From Triops longicaudatus (Eukaryota; Arthropoda; Branchiopoda; Notostraca; Triopsidae), in assembly GCA_022885665.1 (NCBI GenBank), contig JAGQDJ010000163.1:1-64000 (forward strand): a DNA stretch of 64,000 nt, in the 5' to 3' direction. The position numbers were made by a program, and so were the translations under genes. The stretch's first letter is position 1. Each line of letters starts with the position of its first letter. Below the pieces are notes generated by a model. It saw only the letters and a program-made list of their open reading frames with translations. It was not told the origin of the DNA and did not search any database. This document shows positions 27,018 to 38,779 of the stretch, in pieces.

Positions 27018-29215
27018 ATGACGGTTTGCAAATTTTTTCTCGAAGGCCGATGTCGGTATGGAAACAACTGCAGGTTCGAACACCCCAGACCAGGTAATTC
27101 ATTTGTGTGGATATGGAAGCTGGCGTAACAATTTTATGATCGTAGGGGATAGGGGTAATCAATACAATGACGGAAACCATTATGGTAATCAACCTGATCG
27201 CTACCAATACATGCCCCAGAACCAGCAGTCCTACCAAACGAATAGCAGACAGCCGGTCTTTCAAACGGGAAATAAGTTTGGGGTACTGGCGGAATCACGA
27301 TTTCAGAACAGCCAGCCTGAAAGACAAGAAAACAGACCGGGACAAAATACTAGTATCCAGTAAATGTTAACATCACGCATGAATCTTTCACATACAGTGT
27401 GTTTTTTCTTTCTTTCTTTTTCTTTTCATTTGTAGTGAAATCGCCAAACAAGAAGTGGATCTCTGGATAAAAGGGAATCAGTGGTTGTTTTCATGCTTCG
27501 CTCCTCTCAAAGACGGTCATAACGTTCCGGGAATGGAAGACACGTCCCCCGAAGAATTGCGTTTTGAAGCATATCAAGCCAAGGCAAAAGGAACCACTCA
27601 GGAATATGTATGATGTACTTATACTAAAGTTAAAGTAGAATATGTAACGTTCACCATCCTAGCTTACGCGCCTTCAACAAATGACGCAAGAAGCGCAACA
27701 AAAGCGACTTGCTCTCTTAAATCCCAATCCCCAGCTTTCAGAAGTTCTGGTAATTATCATTGATAATACTATACCCTTCCCCCTCTGCTTTTTGTTCATA
27801 TCCCTGACGACCAACGTCGCATTAACATTATTGTCTTCGGCAGTCTTACTTATTTTTCCTCGTACAAAACGTTCTCCGTAGGTGCGGATAGCTCGAGGTG
27901 AAAACCTAGAGACACAACCCGCCTCCTTTGCGAACGTTAGTGGCTCTTCGGCAACGTCTAGTTTTAGCTTTGCAAAAGCAGCGCAGAATTTACCGCAGCC
28001 ATCTGGGTCTTTTGCCGGTCAAACAAACGCACCAGCAGCGTCGACCTTCAGCTTTGCCAAGGCTGCGCAGAGTATATTGAAGACACCTATGGCACCTACT
28101 GGCCTTGCTGCAAATGTAGTACGTAGTAATTATTCAGACCAGTAGTCTTTAAAGTTTTTAGCCATCGCTCAACTTTTTCCGACTTTTATGCTTCCGCAAT
28201 CGGTTGTTACACATACAAATCTGTATTTACGAAAGAGATATGCCCTTCGTGTGTAGCACAACAATCCGTTAGATTCAGTACATGCAGGGGCCGTACACAC
28301 AGTATAAGGGTTACAACCATGGCTGTACCCAGGATTTTGGTTCGGAGGGGGTTTGGAGGTTTCGAGAGGGGGTGTTCGTACGCAACTTTTTTTGGACATT
28401 TGAGGTTTGTCCTGTCTTCCCCATAATAAAATAAAATGAAGTATTAAAATAAAAGGATTTTGGTTCGGGGGTGTTTTTCCATATGCAAATTTGTTAGACA
28501 CCTGGTCTAATCTGGTCTTAGACTGTGCTCACCATCAAGGCCGTACCCAAGGGGGGTAGGAGGTTACCCCCAAAAAAATTCTTATATTATAACGGGGGAA
28601 ATAGGAAGAACCTCAAATGCCTTCAAAAATTGCATACGGAAACCCTCCCGAAACCTCCCGAAACCCCTTCTGAACCAAAGTTCGGCTCTGTTTACAAACT
28701 TAACACTTGTGGGGGTCACAATACCCCCTATCCTCCCTGGGTACTGGGCTGACAGCATGCTTTATAAGAGCGTATTTTACATTTATTTACTTTATTGTTT
28801 AAGCGTCAGTTGATGAGCGATGTTGCCCATATTGAAGACCACAGATGTAAAGGATTTTGGCATGGTGTTAAGGTTCTTATTGTAGCAGGGTAGCGTTTTC
28901 GGGTTCCCTGGTGCCCCGCAAGCACCTGTTTCTAGTTTCGGTAACGTTCAACAACCGTTACCTCAACCTTTCGTCTTTGGAAGCGCACCGCCGATTCAAG
29001 TGCAAGCCACATCCGTATTTGGGAATGTCAACTCTGTACCGCAGACCACGCCAGCTGCGCCGAATACTACGAGAAATACCGCTACAACATCGGTCACGAC
29101 AGATACGTACACATCAATAGAAAACCTGACTCCCGAAGACAAAGCTCAGTTTGCTGCGCCTAAATTTACGCTAGGGAAAATCCCTATAGTTGCACCACCC
29201 AGAGAAGTTTGCTAA
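27018..29215 (+). CDS. Nup42: Nucleoporin Nup42 (NUPL2/CG1 type)
   Basis: This is a nuclear-pore protein on the cytoplasmic face that binds Gle1 and helps mRNA export. Exons 27018-27093, 27146-27359, 27436-27607, 27663-27749, 27882-28115 and 28886-29215 join in phase to about 370 residues. The N-terminus is a CCCH zinc finger with Cys4, Cys12, Cys18 and His22 (C-x7-C-x5-C-x3-H). A family-conserved middle block follows (WLFSC, PGMED, SPEELR-x-EAY). Then come FSFAKAAQ repeats and four FG dipeptides. The C-terminal block LTPEDKAQF...FTLGKIP is the conserved Gle1-binding end. The last exon could start at 28886 or 28889, a three-base ambiguity. Intron 5 (28116-28885) carries repeats. Confidence 0.93.
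28318..28500. repeat. Interspersed repeat, GGCTGTACCC family
   Basis: The sequence starts GGCTGTACCCAGGATTTTGG and is followed by G-rich tracts. The segment AGGATTTTGGTTCGG recurs about 120 bp later, at about 28455, so part of the unit is duplicated. It is related to the repeats at 28536-28750 and 40161-40192. The exact borders are uncertain. It lies in Nup42 intron 5. Confidence 0.5.
28536..28750. mobile_element. Possible MITE with GGCC-GTACCC inverted ends
   Basis: The left end reads GGCCGTACCCAAGGGGGG. The right end, read on the other strand, is GCCCAGTACCCAGGGAGG, so the two form an imperfect terminal inverted repeat around about 215 bp of noncoding DNA. No clear target-site duplication could be identified, so the superfamily is not assigned. 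It lies in Nup42 intron 5 beside a related repeat. Confidence 0.45.
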
Positions 29216-31065
29216 AAGGTTGTGGAGAAACGTTTTCGTTACATTTTTTTTATTTACAACCAGCGTGATCATTTGCTCCATGCTGGCCTATTTTTCGAAT
29301 GCACTAAAGAGTTCACGACATAACTGTTGAGGGCATGTTACATTGAATGTTACAATACATTTTTATAATATAATGGAGGAAAGTTTTAAGAATTTCTACT
29401 CCTATAATTTTCCAATAGCCCGCCTTGTTGAAGCCTTTATGTTCCGCTTTCTTGTCATCAATGTTCGTAAGAATTGGAGTAAAACACCATATTAGTTATA
29501 AGTTTACGAATGTTGAAGAGAAAATGGGAGTACCAGCGGTCAAAAACCTTAGCTTTCTCCGAACTCTCTGTGGAGATGGAATATTCTGTTACTGAGTCTC
29601 AGCATAATATAGCCCGGCCAGTGGACAGCGCAAAATTTGATTCACCCCAACTGTTAGTCGCCGTGCATCCACGACCCCGAAACCTACTTTTACCAAGGGC
29701 TCTGGGGTCCCTGACCGTACGACACTATCCAGATGTAGCCGATCTGTCTTTGTTTTCTTCCAATACCGTAGGGAGCCATTTTTGCACCTATACTTGACAA
29801 ACCTTTTTCTTTTTTTTCCTTTTTTTTTTTTTTTGCAAAGGAGACTGTTTAACCATTATAAACGTGGATTCTTCTGTTCTGCACTTCAATTTTTCAAACT
29901 GTTGGGTCGAAAAAAAAAAAAATATCGTCTTGCTGTCTTGGAACTGGAAGACACTAGTTTCTTCCTTTTTTGAGTTTACCTTTCTCAAACAGACCTGGGC
30001 AGATGGTTGCCACCCTTTAATGCAAGCTCTGAAGCCCGTTATGACCCGCTTGGCGGTCTTTATTTGGGTCAGACAAGAGCGTAAGAAGTTTCCTGTTATA
30101 CCCGCTGAAGCAAACCACTTAAACAAAGATTCGCGTTTCGGTGAGGCATAGGGAAGCGCACTATGTACAGTTGTAATAGCAGGTCATTGTACTCAGCTTT
30201 ACAACCCGCAAACCTTCATTGCCAAGGTCCGTCCCGCAACGTAATAGCGTACTGTATTGTATAGTTGTCACGATTTGGGAATACCATGGGATAATGATTC
30301 CTAGAATAGCTGTGCTATTACGAAAAGTACGCTTCTTGTACACCATTTTCGCGCAATAAAAGCTCTTTCAGCAAAATATTCAAGAAGGACTAGCAAGGTG
30401 TTCTATACCTAACGGGCTATAGATTGACCCCATCACCATGTCCAACTTCTCTGATTTTTACTTCGAAGAACAGCATTATTAAAAAGTAATATCAATAAAT
30501 ATGCACGCTTTCAATAAAGCTATGCATGTCAATAAATATACATAGCTTGTTATCAAGCAAACAAGACGGTAAGCTCTAATGTTTCCAACTGTAGTTTAAG
30601 GTGACCAAACAATTCTCGAATGCGGAAAGTCCGGTGTCGTCAAAAATAAGCGGTAAAATGTTCTAGTAACCAGGAAGTGCCAGAAGTACGCGGCAATACC
30701 ATTAGTTGTCAGTCAAAGACAAAAACAAAAGCAACGTATGGTAAAAAGTCGATCACTTCCTCATTATGCGCAGTTTCTAGTGCAGTTTTTCCTACACAAC
30801 ACAAACCATGTGTCTACTGTCAATGCCCTTCTTCCCATACAAGTTCGCTGCATACCTCGCGGTATGATGTGAATTGGGGCTAGTGGGCCAGGTATATAAG
30901 ACAGGAGTCCCTAGTTAGAGCCTTTAGTCGGTAATCTTCTTGAGTGCCAGAATGGTGTGGTGTGCTGACTTTCATTAATCCTAAAAAGATCCTAGTCAAA
31001 CGGAAACTATTAATGGAATGAACTAACAAGATTACAGTGCAAAAGGAAATTAATACTCGAAAACG
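29216..31065. other. Intergenic region between Nup42 and the second deacetylase
   Basis: No gene is supported here. There are poly-T and poly-A tracts near 29.82 and 29.92 kb, and the open frames are short. The right end holds the promoter of the chitin deacetylase at 31066. Confidence 0.55.
30893..30926 (+). promoter_or_regulatory. Core promoter (TATA plus possible initiator)
   Basis: TATATAAG at 30893-30900 is followed about 33 bp later by TTTAGTCG, which resembles an arthropod initiator with its A at 30926. The chitin deacetylase start codon follows at 31066. The spacing fits a TATA-driven transcript with an approximately 140-nt leader. Confidence 0.55.
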
Positions 31066-33237
31066 ATGTGGTGCTTTGTGATAATTGCCATAAGTTTGGC
31101 CTCCTTAGGCACAGGTAAACTATGAGTTTAACATGCTTGACCCTGGATTACGTTGTGAATTTTAGGAGTTCCTCTCAATGCGACTCATCCAGACCTTTTG
31201 GGTCATCCACTGCTAAGGAATGCACGAGCAGTGAGGCCGGGTATCAAGTGTATTAACAATGGCAAATTTTACCGGAACCCTGACAGGTAAATTGTTCATC
31301 GTTCGGCATGAGGCGTAATCTACATGTGGAGTAAAACATTTTAGTAGAGACAAAATCAAAATGTGGACGCAGTTTGAGTGCGCGAAATACTATTTATGTA
31401 TAGAAAACGAAGTTTTTGAATTTAAATGCTCAACTGGCCTCTTCTTCGATATTTATCGGCAAATTTGCGATTTCAAAGCCAACGTCCAAAATTGCGATAT
31501 TCACATGGGTAAGGCACAATTTTGCTATTGAAGCTACTTTCTACATGATTTTTTTTATATCAGAGGCCGAAGCTCCGCGACCTATGCTTAATACTCCTGA
31601 ACCGATTTGCCCACACCAGCACTTGGCATGCGGTGACGGTACTTGCATCAGCAGCGATTTATTCTGTGACGGTCATCCCGACTGTGAAGACGGATCTGAC
31701 GAAGGCTGGTGTGGTAAGTAATTTCGATAGCTTTTGGAACAAAAGTAAAAAAAAAAAAAATACTGAATGGGGTTTCACAGACTCGGACAATGACCCCAAT
31801 GCTGCTCAGAGGTGCGACTACCAAAATTGCACCTTACCGAACTGTTTTTGCTCCGTAGACGGAACTCTTATTCCAGGAAACCTCGATCCAGGCCAAGTAT
31901 GACGGCAGTAACTGTGAATAACAGAGCATAATGCCCTGACTCGTATTTTTTTAACAAGGTGCCTCAAATGGTTATTATTACGTTCGACGACGCTGTTAAT
32001 TCAGAAAACTGGGATTTGTACACGAAAAAACTGTTCCCGCCAGAACGTAAAAACCCCAATGGTTGTAACATTCACGCCACTTTTTATATCTCGCACGAGT
32101 ACAACAATTACCAGTACGTTCAGAAGTTATGGAATGATGGTCACGAGATCGCCGTTCATTCTATCACGTAAGTCTTCTTAATTGAAAAATCGTTTATAGC
32201 AACGTAACCTCCAACCGTATTGTAAAACCATACAGTCACCGTTCTCCAGAGTTGTGGTGGTCAAAGAATGCAACCATTGAAGATTGGTTTGACGAAATGG
32301 TCGGCCAGGCCAACATAATCAACCGCTTTGGTGGCGTTCATATGGAAGACATTCGCGGTGTTCGTGTACCGTTTTTGCGTGTAGGCTGGAACCGACAATT
32401 TCTCATGATGAAGGAATTTGGCTTTGTTTATGATGCCTCTATGGCAGCTCCATTTTCAGATCCCCCGTTATGGCCGTACACGCTGGACTACAAAATGCCC
32501 CATGCTTGCATGGGCACTGGCCAAAGATGTCCGTCGAGATCTTTCCCAGGTATCTGGGAAATGGTTATGAACCAACTTGAAGTAGAGGTAAATCCGTTAA
32601 AAAAAATAGTAAGCATGGTCATTTTTGACATCATAGATAACATTCGTTTTTATTCGCTCCTAGGAATACACGTGTGCCATGGTAGACAGCTGCCCTCCCT
32701 TCGCATCAGAGCAAGAAGTATTTGATATGCTGATGCATAATTTCAAGCGGCATTACAATACCAATCGTGCGCCACTTGGACTCTACTTCCACACCATTTG
32801 GTTTAAAAAACGATCAAATCTAAGAGCCTTCCAGGTACAGCCTCTTATAGCAATTCAGTATCAGGTTTTAATGGTTATTATCTGTCCAGCGATTCTTGGA
32901 CGAAATGGTGCGTATGCCCGACGTTTGGATGGTCAACAATTGGGAGGCCATCCAGTGGATGCAAAATCCCACACCCATTAATCAGCTGTCATCGTTCGAG
33001 CCTTGGAAATGCAGGAATCAAGTAAGAAAAGAGAACACCGGCTATTTTTTTTAAAAGACAGAAAAATACTTTACATACAACAATGTCCAGATCCCTCCTG
33101 AAGATAAAGCGTGCAATTTGCCCAGAGCCTGCAAGCTGCAAAGCCGAGCTTTGCGTGGCGATCGGTATTTGCATACCTGTAGCGAATGTCCTGAGGTTTA
33201 TCCGTGGATCAAAAATGAGTTTGGTTTGGACATTTAG
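31066..33237 (+). CDS. Chitin deacetylase with CBM14 and LDLa domains (group I/II, CDA3-like)
   Basis: This is a secreted chitin deacetylase. Ten exons join in phase to about 535 residues: 31066-31114, 31166-31286, 31348-31508, 31564-31713, 31781-31896, 31959-32167, 32236-32587, 32664-32834, 32890-33021 and 33091-33237. The order is: signal peptide (1-16); CBM14 (from Cys45 to about 108); LDL-receptor class A module (Cys126-Cys160, with acidic D-x-x-E calcium site); then the NodB domain. Catalytic motifs are TFDD (207-210), HSITH (266-270), RVPFL (312-316) and WEMVM. Motif 3 has Val where RAP is usual. The domain order excludes groups III-V. Details near the C-terminus (CAMVDSC, WM-x-NP-x-PINQL) remind me most of CDA3, but group I cannot be excluded without a tree. 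Exon 3 could start 3 nt upstream. Confidence 0.92.
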
Positions 33238-35678
33238 AACTCTCTGAGACCAGTGGCAACGTTGGTATCTTGTATATTAGCGACGCGAAACCCACCGTTC
33301 ACCGGTTGAACTTCACACTTCGGAAATTGCATTTTTCAACGTAGCAGTATTTTTGAGGAACACAGTTAATTGTTCCCGACTGTTTTGTTTTTAATTTATT
33401 GTTATTGACAGGGTCAAAGTTATTGCTACTTATTTGCTAAGTCAAGGACACTTTCGACGTGTAAAAAAAAACAAGTACAGTACCGACTTGACAATAATCA
33501 CTGACGAAATACTCACTGACTGACAAAACACTTCGTGAACTTTATTGACTGACTGACCTCCTGAAAGAGCAACTTCGACTTTTGACTGCGACTTTAATTT
33601 TCACTTAACTTCCACTTGTGACCTCATTCTCGGGCAACAGTAACTTCTACACGTAATCTACGCTTCAGACTTCACACTGACTTGTATGACTACGTATTTC
33701 AAGTAAATTTGCAGAGATCACTTTTCTTTACATATCTGACTTTAAGTGAAGGACTTGACATTATCTATTTGACATTGATTTGACATTACCTTGACATTAT
33801 CAATTTGACAATTGAAGTCACTAATTGATCATAGTTTAGCGTAAAGACTTAATGTAAGAGACTCGGACGTAAGTTCGACTACTGGACGGAACTTTTGATT
33901 ACGAACTTAAATTCCATGTATTTTGTGGACGTCGCTGTGAAATACGGAGTTAAACTCTCGTTTGAAAAGTTGACGATAACTTACCACTGAACTTTTGGTA
34001 CATCTTAGCAGTTCTGAACGGTAACGCTTTTTACTCGGCGACAACATTAAAATGTACTTGCTAGACTTATTGAAAACGGATTATACTGACAAAACATGTA
34101 CCAACAACATACAAACGAAGCAAGGCCATAACGACAGACAAAAGACAATAGGTGTAAAATAGTACGTATTACTTACCGACAGACTCACTCGCAGAATGAC
34201 GCAAAAAAAGACTTCCGCGGACTGCTGTTACGGACAGACAATGTACACTTGAAAGAACACAATACTGCGCATGACGAATAGATTGACAAAGACAGAACAG
34301 ACGTTAAGTTAACAATATAACAATACGAATTAATGACCTTAGCCAAACTGACTAGTCTCACTTGGACCGAAAGACTTTGTTTTGAATGTGACTCTTAAGT
34401 GAATGACACACGACATTTGACCTGACCTGTGACAGTCCCAAACATTTTCTCTGTGTAACATCGATGTGAACTGAAAGACCAATATTTATTGACCTTTTAC
34501 GGTTGAAACGTAACACTTGACTTCTCCCTGACCATTTAACTAAAACAGAGTGGGATTTCCATTCACTCCTACGAACGACTGATTCTGCGGACGAAAACTT
34601 ATACACACATTATAGACTGAACAAATGATGCTGACCGGTTTGCCTGGATGACAACGTACTAAGCGACGATACAACGAAACAGACTTTTTAGTAGACTCCA
34701 GACCCCGACTTTTATGACGTCAAGTAAGAAGCTACATACACAAATTCCCAACCTAAGCTACGCGGTTTCCATCCGTGGTTCGAAACGGACAATCTTTCTT
34801 CCCACATTCGCGACCCGTGACAACTGCTACAGACTAACAACTCACTGTTGAAGACGTTACTGAAAACTGTGACAAACGAATACATTACAGCTTAGTTGCG
34901 ACTTCAGACAAACCGCGTAAGAAAGTTACTGACCGACCAATGTCTATAGACAGACGGACTGTAACAGAACAACTGTCATTGCTGACGACATTATGACTGT
35001 GACAGTCAACTTGCAGATTAACCAAACTTCATTACAAACCACCAAAAGACAATCCACATAATAAATGAAACGTGACTGAATGACGGACGTAACCCATTCT
35101 AGGAGTTAAGGGAATACGAAAACCAGATTCCGACCCATACGACCACTGACAAGACAGGTAAACGTGAACTCGACTACTGGAAGACGACAGCGGACTTTTG
35201 ATTTACCATTATGGGGACGCAGGTGTAGGCAGTTGTAACCAGATGCAACCACGTACGATTTCCCAAATCACCAAATTAATGCACGGTACCGCAATTCCCT
35301 CCAATTGTTAACATCGCGACATCACGCTGAACATGATTTTAAGTCTCCCTAGAACGACCTAGGAGATTTTCAAAGAGACAAATAACGGAGTTGCTGACTG
35401 AAAAAAAAGACAGATCAACATAATTTGACTTTGTCAATACTGAATTATAAAGACCGAAAGGAGCGCTATGAAAGAATAGTACGTGTGTACAGATCGCCAT
35501 CTGGTTTATTTTAAACGGTTTGAATACAATGTTGTTTTATAATTGAATAAAAATTATAATTTTAATTGGTAGAGAACTCAAAAAGTGTTGTAAGAGTGAA
35601 TGAACACACTTCGAATTAAAATTCACATTCCGAAACAAGACAGGAATCTGAATATTTTCCAAACGAAATCGAAGGGCT
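33238..35678. other. Intergenic region with GAC/TGAC-rich tract
   Basis: No gene is supported. From about 33.47 to 35.2 kb the plus strand is strongly enriched in GAC, TGAC and ACTT words relative to GTC; several 60-base lines hold four to six GAC. Open frames are short and unrelated to known families. The deacetylase and RAD21 transcripts converge on this region, so both 3' ends lie here. Confidence 0.6.
33755..33810 (+). repeat. Degenerate TTGACATT minisatellite
   Basis: TTGACATT or TTGACA recurs five times within about 56 bp, at irregular spacings of 11-14 bases. It lies inside the broader GAC-rich tract and is the clearest local repeat unit there. Confidence 0.6.
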
Positions 35679-38600
35679 TTACAAAGCTGGTGAGTCGAAT
35701 TTGGCTCCTCTAAACACATGAATCTCATCGTACGATCGATGCTGAACCAACTCAACGGCTTGGTTCTTCTTCAAAACCAACAAAGTGTAAAACTTCTGCG
35801 CAATCTGCAATTCAAAGGGAATAACTTAAATCAAACCCTTCAAATGGTAAGAATCCGTACCTGTTTCTTGTTGTTACGGGCAGCAATCTCCGAAAACGTC
35901 ATTGTTCCCTTTAATTCTAATTTGCTGCGGATGATGTGGTACATGTGAGCTGCTCGCTTATTGAGCACACGTTCTTCAAACTGCTCATATGTCTCATCCA
36001 CACCTTGCTCGTCAGCCTACGTAAAGTATAGGATTACATACAATACTTTGACCATTAGCCTAAAATTTATACCGGCCCAACGGATGGCGGGAAATCGTAA
36101 TCCTCATTCCAAGGCGTGGGCGCCCCTCGTTCTGACAAAGCACCAGGAGTTTGAGCTGGCAGGTGAGGCTCTTCGTAACCCAGTAACGTTGCGTTTGCTG
36201 TGCTTTGGTCATAACCCATATTTTCCATTTCAGGCATAGGCATGGTCATAGGTGGCGGGACGTGAGGTTGCAGGTGAGCAGCAGCCAATTCCACACTTTC
36301 AGGTTGGGTGATCAGGGTCTGGTCTTGAATGGGCATAGGCATTGACATAGACATAGGGGCCTGGTCAAACGGCAACATGAAGGAGGCTTCTGGCTGCTGC
36401 TCGGACATGGGCACAGGAGTCATGGGAACGGGAATTTGCGGAGGCATGGGAACTGGAGTCATTGAGGCGTTCATACTCATGTCAATCATGCTTGGTGTGG
36501 CAACAGGTGGAGGAGGAGGAAGCTGCTGAGGGATCGGTGAAGGAGCCAATAAGCGTTGATACTGAGCTTCACGTTGCTGAACATGTTCCAGGGCGTCTTG
36601 CTCTGCACGTCTTTGTTGCTCTTCCACATCGACTGGGGCTTTGCGCTTACGAGGAGCACGTTTGGAAGGTGTAGGCATGGGAGGTGCCGTCTGGGGAACT
36701 GGAACTGCTACGGCTACAGGTTCTGGCGTTTCGGCCTCAGCCGCAGCGGCCAATGGGGCCGGTACATCGATACCTCGCATTACTTCTAAGGTCAAATGAT
36801 CTCTGTCGGCATCGCCCATCATACCGAAATCTTCGTTTTCTGCTCCTTGTGAAATAAGATGGCGCTGATAGTTCTAAGAAATAGACAAATACTTCTTTAA
36901 ATAAACGAAAATTTAATAAATCACTTCTTTTATACGATTCAACATTTTTCAAACGAGTAAAAAGAGAAGGAAGAAATAGAAAAGAAAAATAATAACGGTA
37001 GTAAGTAATTAAAATCAAATAAAAATAAAACAGAAAAAAATCGACGTTAAAACACGCAAGTTTTGCAAATAAAGCCATAAGAATCGACAATATACCTTGA
37101 ATAGGGATCGAGCAGGAATGGGACGACCAGGCAAGGCAAAGAGTTTTTCCACACCTCCAGTTTCTTTCCAATGCATGAGGCGCTTGGTGGGAGGAGCCAG
37201 ATCCAACGTTGTGACGATATCGGACGTATCTGATAACTGTGATTTCATTTCCTCTCCGGAAATATTTTTCACTTCATCCACAATAAGCTTGCGCTTCCTC
37301 TTTGTACGAGTATTCCATCCTGCAATAGCAAATAATAAGGTCAAGAAAATGTGTGTGAAAGGGAAGAAAAATCACAGAAAAATAAAAATGAAAATCGAAG
37401 TGCCACTCAAGTGGAAGTACCTTTTAAAGCTGAGGCATCGACTGGAGCTAAAGCGAAGCTTTCATCTTCGTTATGCAATAACGTTGTCTGGTCCTGGGGT
37501 TGGCTGCCTTCGTCTACTGGATTGAAAATTTCGTTGTCTTTATTGTCCCGAGACGTTTCCGACATTGGCGGAGGTTTCAGCTCATCGGCTGACATAGCAC
37601 CGTCGCGATTCAAGGGGGAACCAGGCCGAGATGAAACAGAACTAGACACAGATCCGACATAACTTTCAAACTTTTCGAAACTGTCCAGTGATGATATACC
37701 TCGCGGCGCCAGGAGAGGGAGGGGCCCCAAAATGATCAATGCCATCATCATCGCTATCTGCATTGCTGTCTGCACGTTTTCGTTTCTTGTCCCCTTCTAA
37801 TCCATCGTTTTCGGTCATAGGTACGTCATCAAACAAGCCCCCTTCAAACAATCCACCGGCTAAAGAACACAGGCTAATTAATAAAGATGATAAGACCAGT
37901 GTGGGTGAATCTTACATATCATATCTTGGCCCAAGTGTCCCCCAAAGCCATCATCGCGAATTGGAGCATCAATTTCTAGAGCTGAAGTGGTAGCTCTTAC
38001 AGATAAACGTGACTCCCGGTCTTTTGTTTTGTCCAAAGGTTCTCCAAACAACAATCCCTAGATCATATAGTAATAACACGTTCAAGCACTCATATTAAGC
38101 AACTCACAGGCTCTAGTGAGGCGTTTATATGCCCGGCGTCTCGCAGCATTTCAGCCGGTTCTGAGCCAAAGCCCATATCGCCAAATCCGTCATCGTTGGA
38201 TGCAAAGGTCAAGCTACCATAGTCTTCTCGCATTGTGATTTCTTCCGCTCTTGACTGATTTACGGTAAACTGTGCTTGAATGTCAACATCACTAGAAGTG
38301 CAAGCGATAAAGGTTTTATATGGGTTATCAATCATTCTCATTTCTTTCTTACTTCAGATCAGGAATATTTGCATCAAAATCATGAAAAACTTCTGGCAAG
38401 GTAATAGCGTTGACGGCAGCTTCTCGGTTTTCTTCAGGCAAATCCACCATACCAGGCCGAAAAGCCATTTTAATCTTAATAAATGCTTCATTGCAATCAG
38501 CTAACAGGTATTTAGCTTTCCTTGAATAGATCCTCACAACACCCAACAGTAAATGTCCAGATGTTCTCAACGCCAATTTTACCTAACAAGCTTATAAGCA

Positions 38601-38779
38601 AGGTTCTTTTTATGTAAAATAAAAAAACTCATTACTTTAGGGTGGAGAATGTCTTCTACTGTAGTGTTGATGTTGGTCTCAAACACATGAGCCTTCGTCA
38701 GCTTTTTATCCCAGTGAGCGGCCAGCCAAATTCGGGCCAAAGGCCCTTTCTTGGCCAGCACAAAATGTGCGTAAAACAT
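35679..38779 (-). CDS. Rad21: Cohesin subunit RAD21 (SCC1 kleisin)
   Basis: RAD21 is the kleisin that closes the SMC1-SMC3 ring in sister-chromatid cohesion. Ten coding exons on the minus strand join in phase to about 808 residues: 38636-38779, 38353-38582, 38108-38291, 37916-38057, 37700-37859, 37421-37680, 37096-37319, 36073-36873, 35861-36016 and 35679-35804. The N-terminal SMC3-binding domain (about 1-110) starts MFYAHFVLAKKGPLARIWLA. A conserved region follows (EEITMRE, then EMLRDAG). EMLR fits the separase ExxR consensus at the place of the known vertebrate site. The block LDLAPPTKRLM...WKETGGVEKLF is typical. The large exon 8 encodes a Pro- and Met-rich spacer. The C-terminal winged helix (about 735-805) binds SMC1. 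A noncoding first exon joins through an intron at 38823-38938. Confidence 0.96.
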
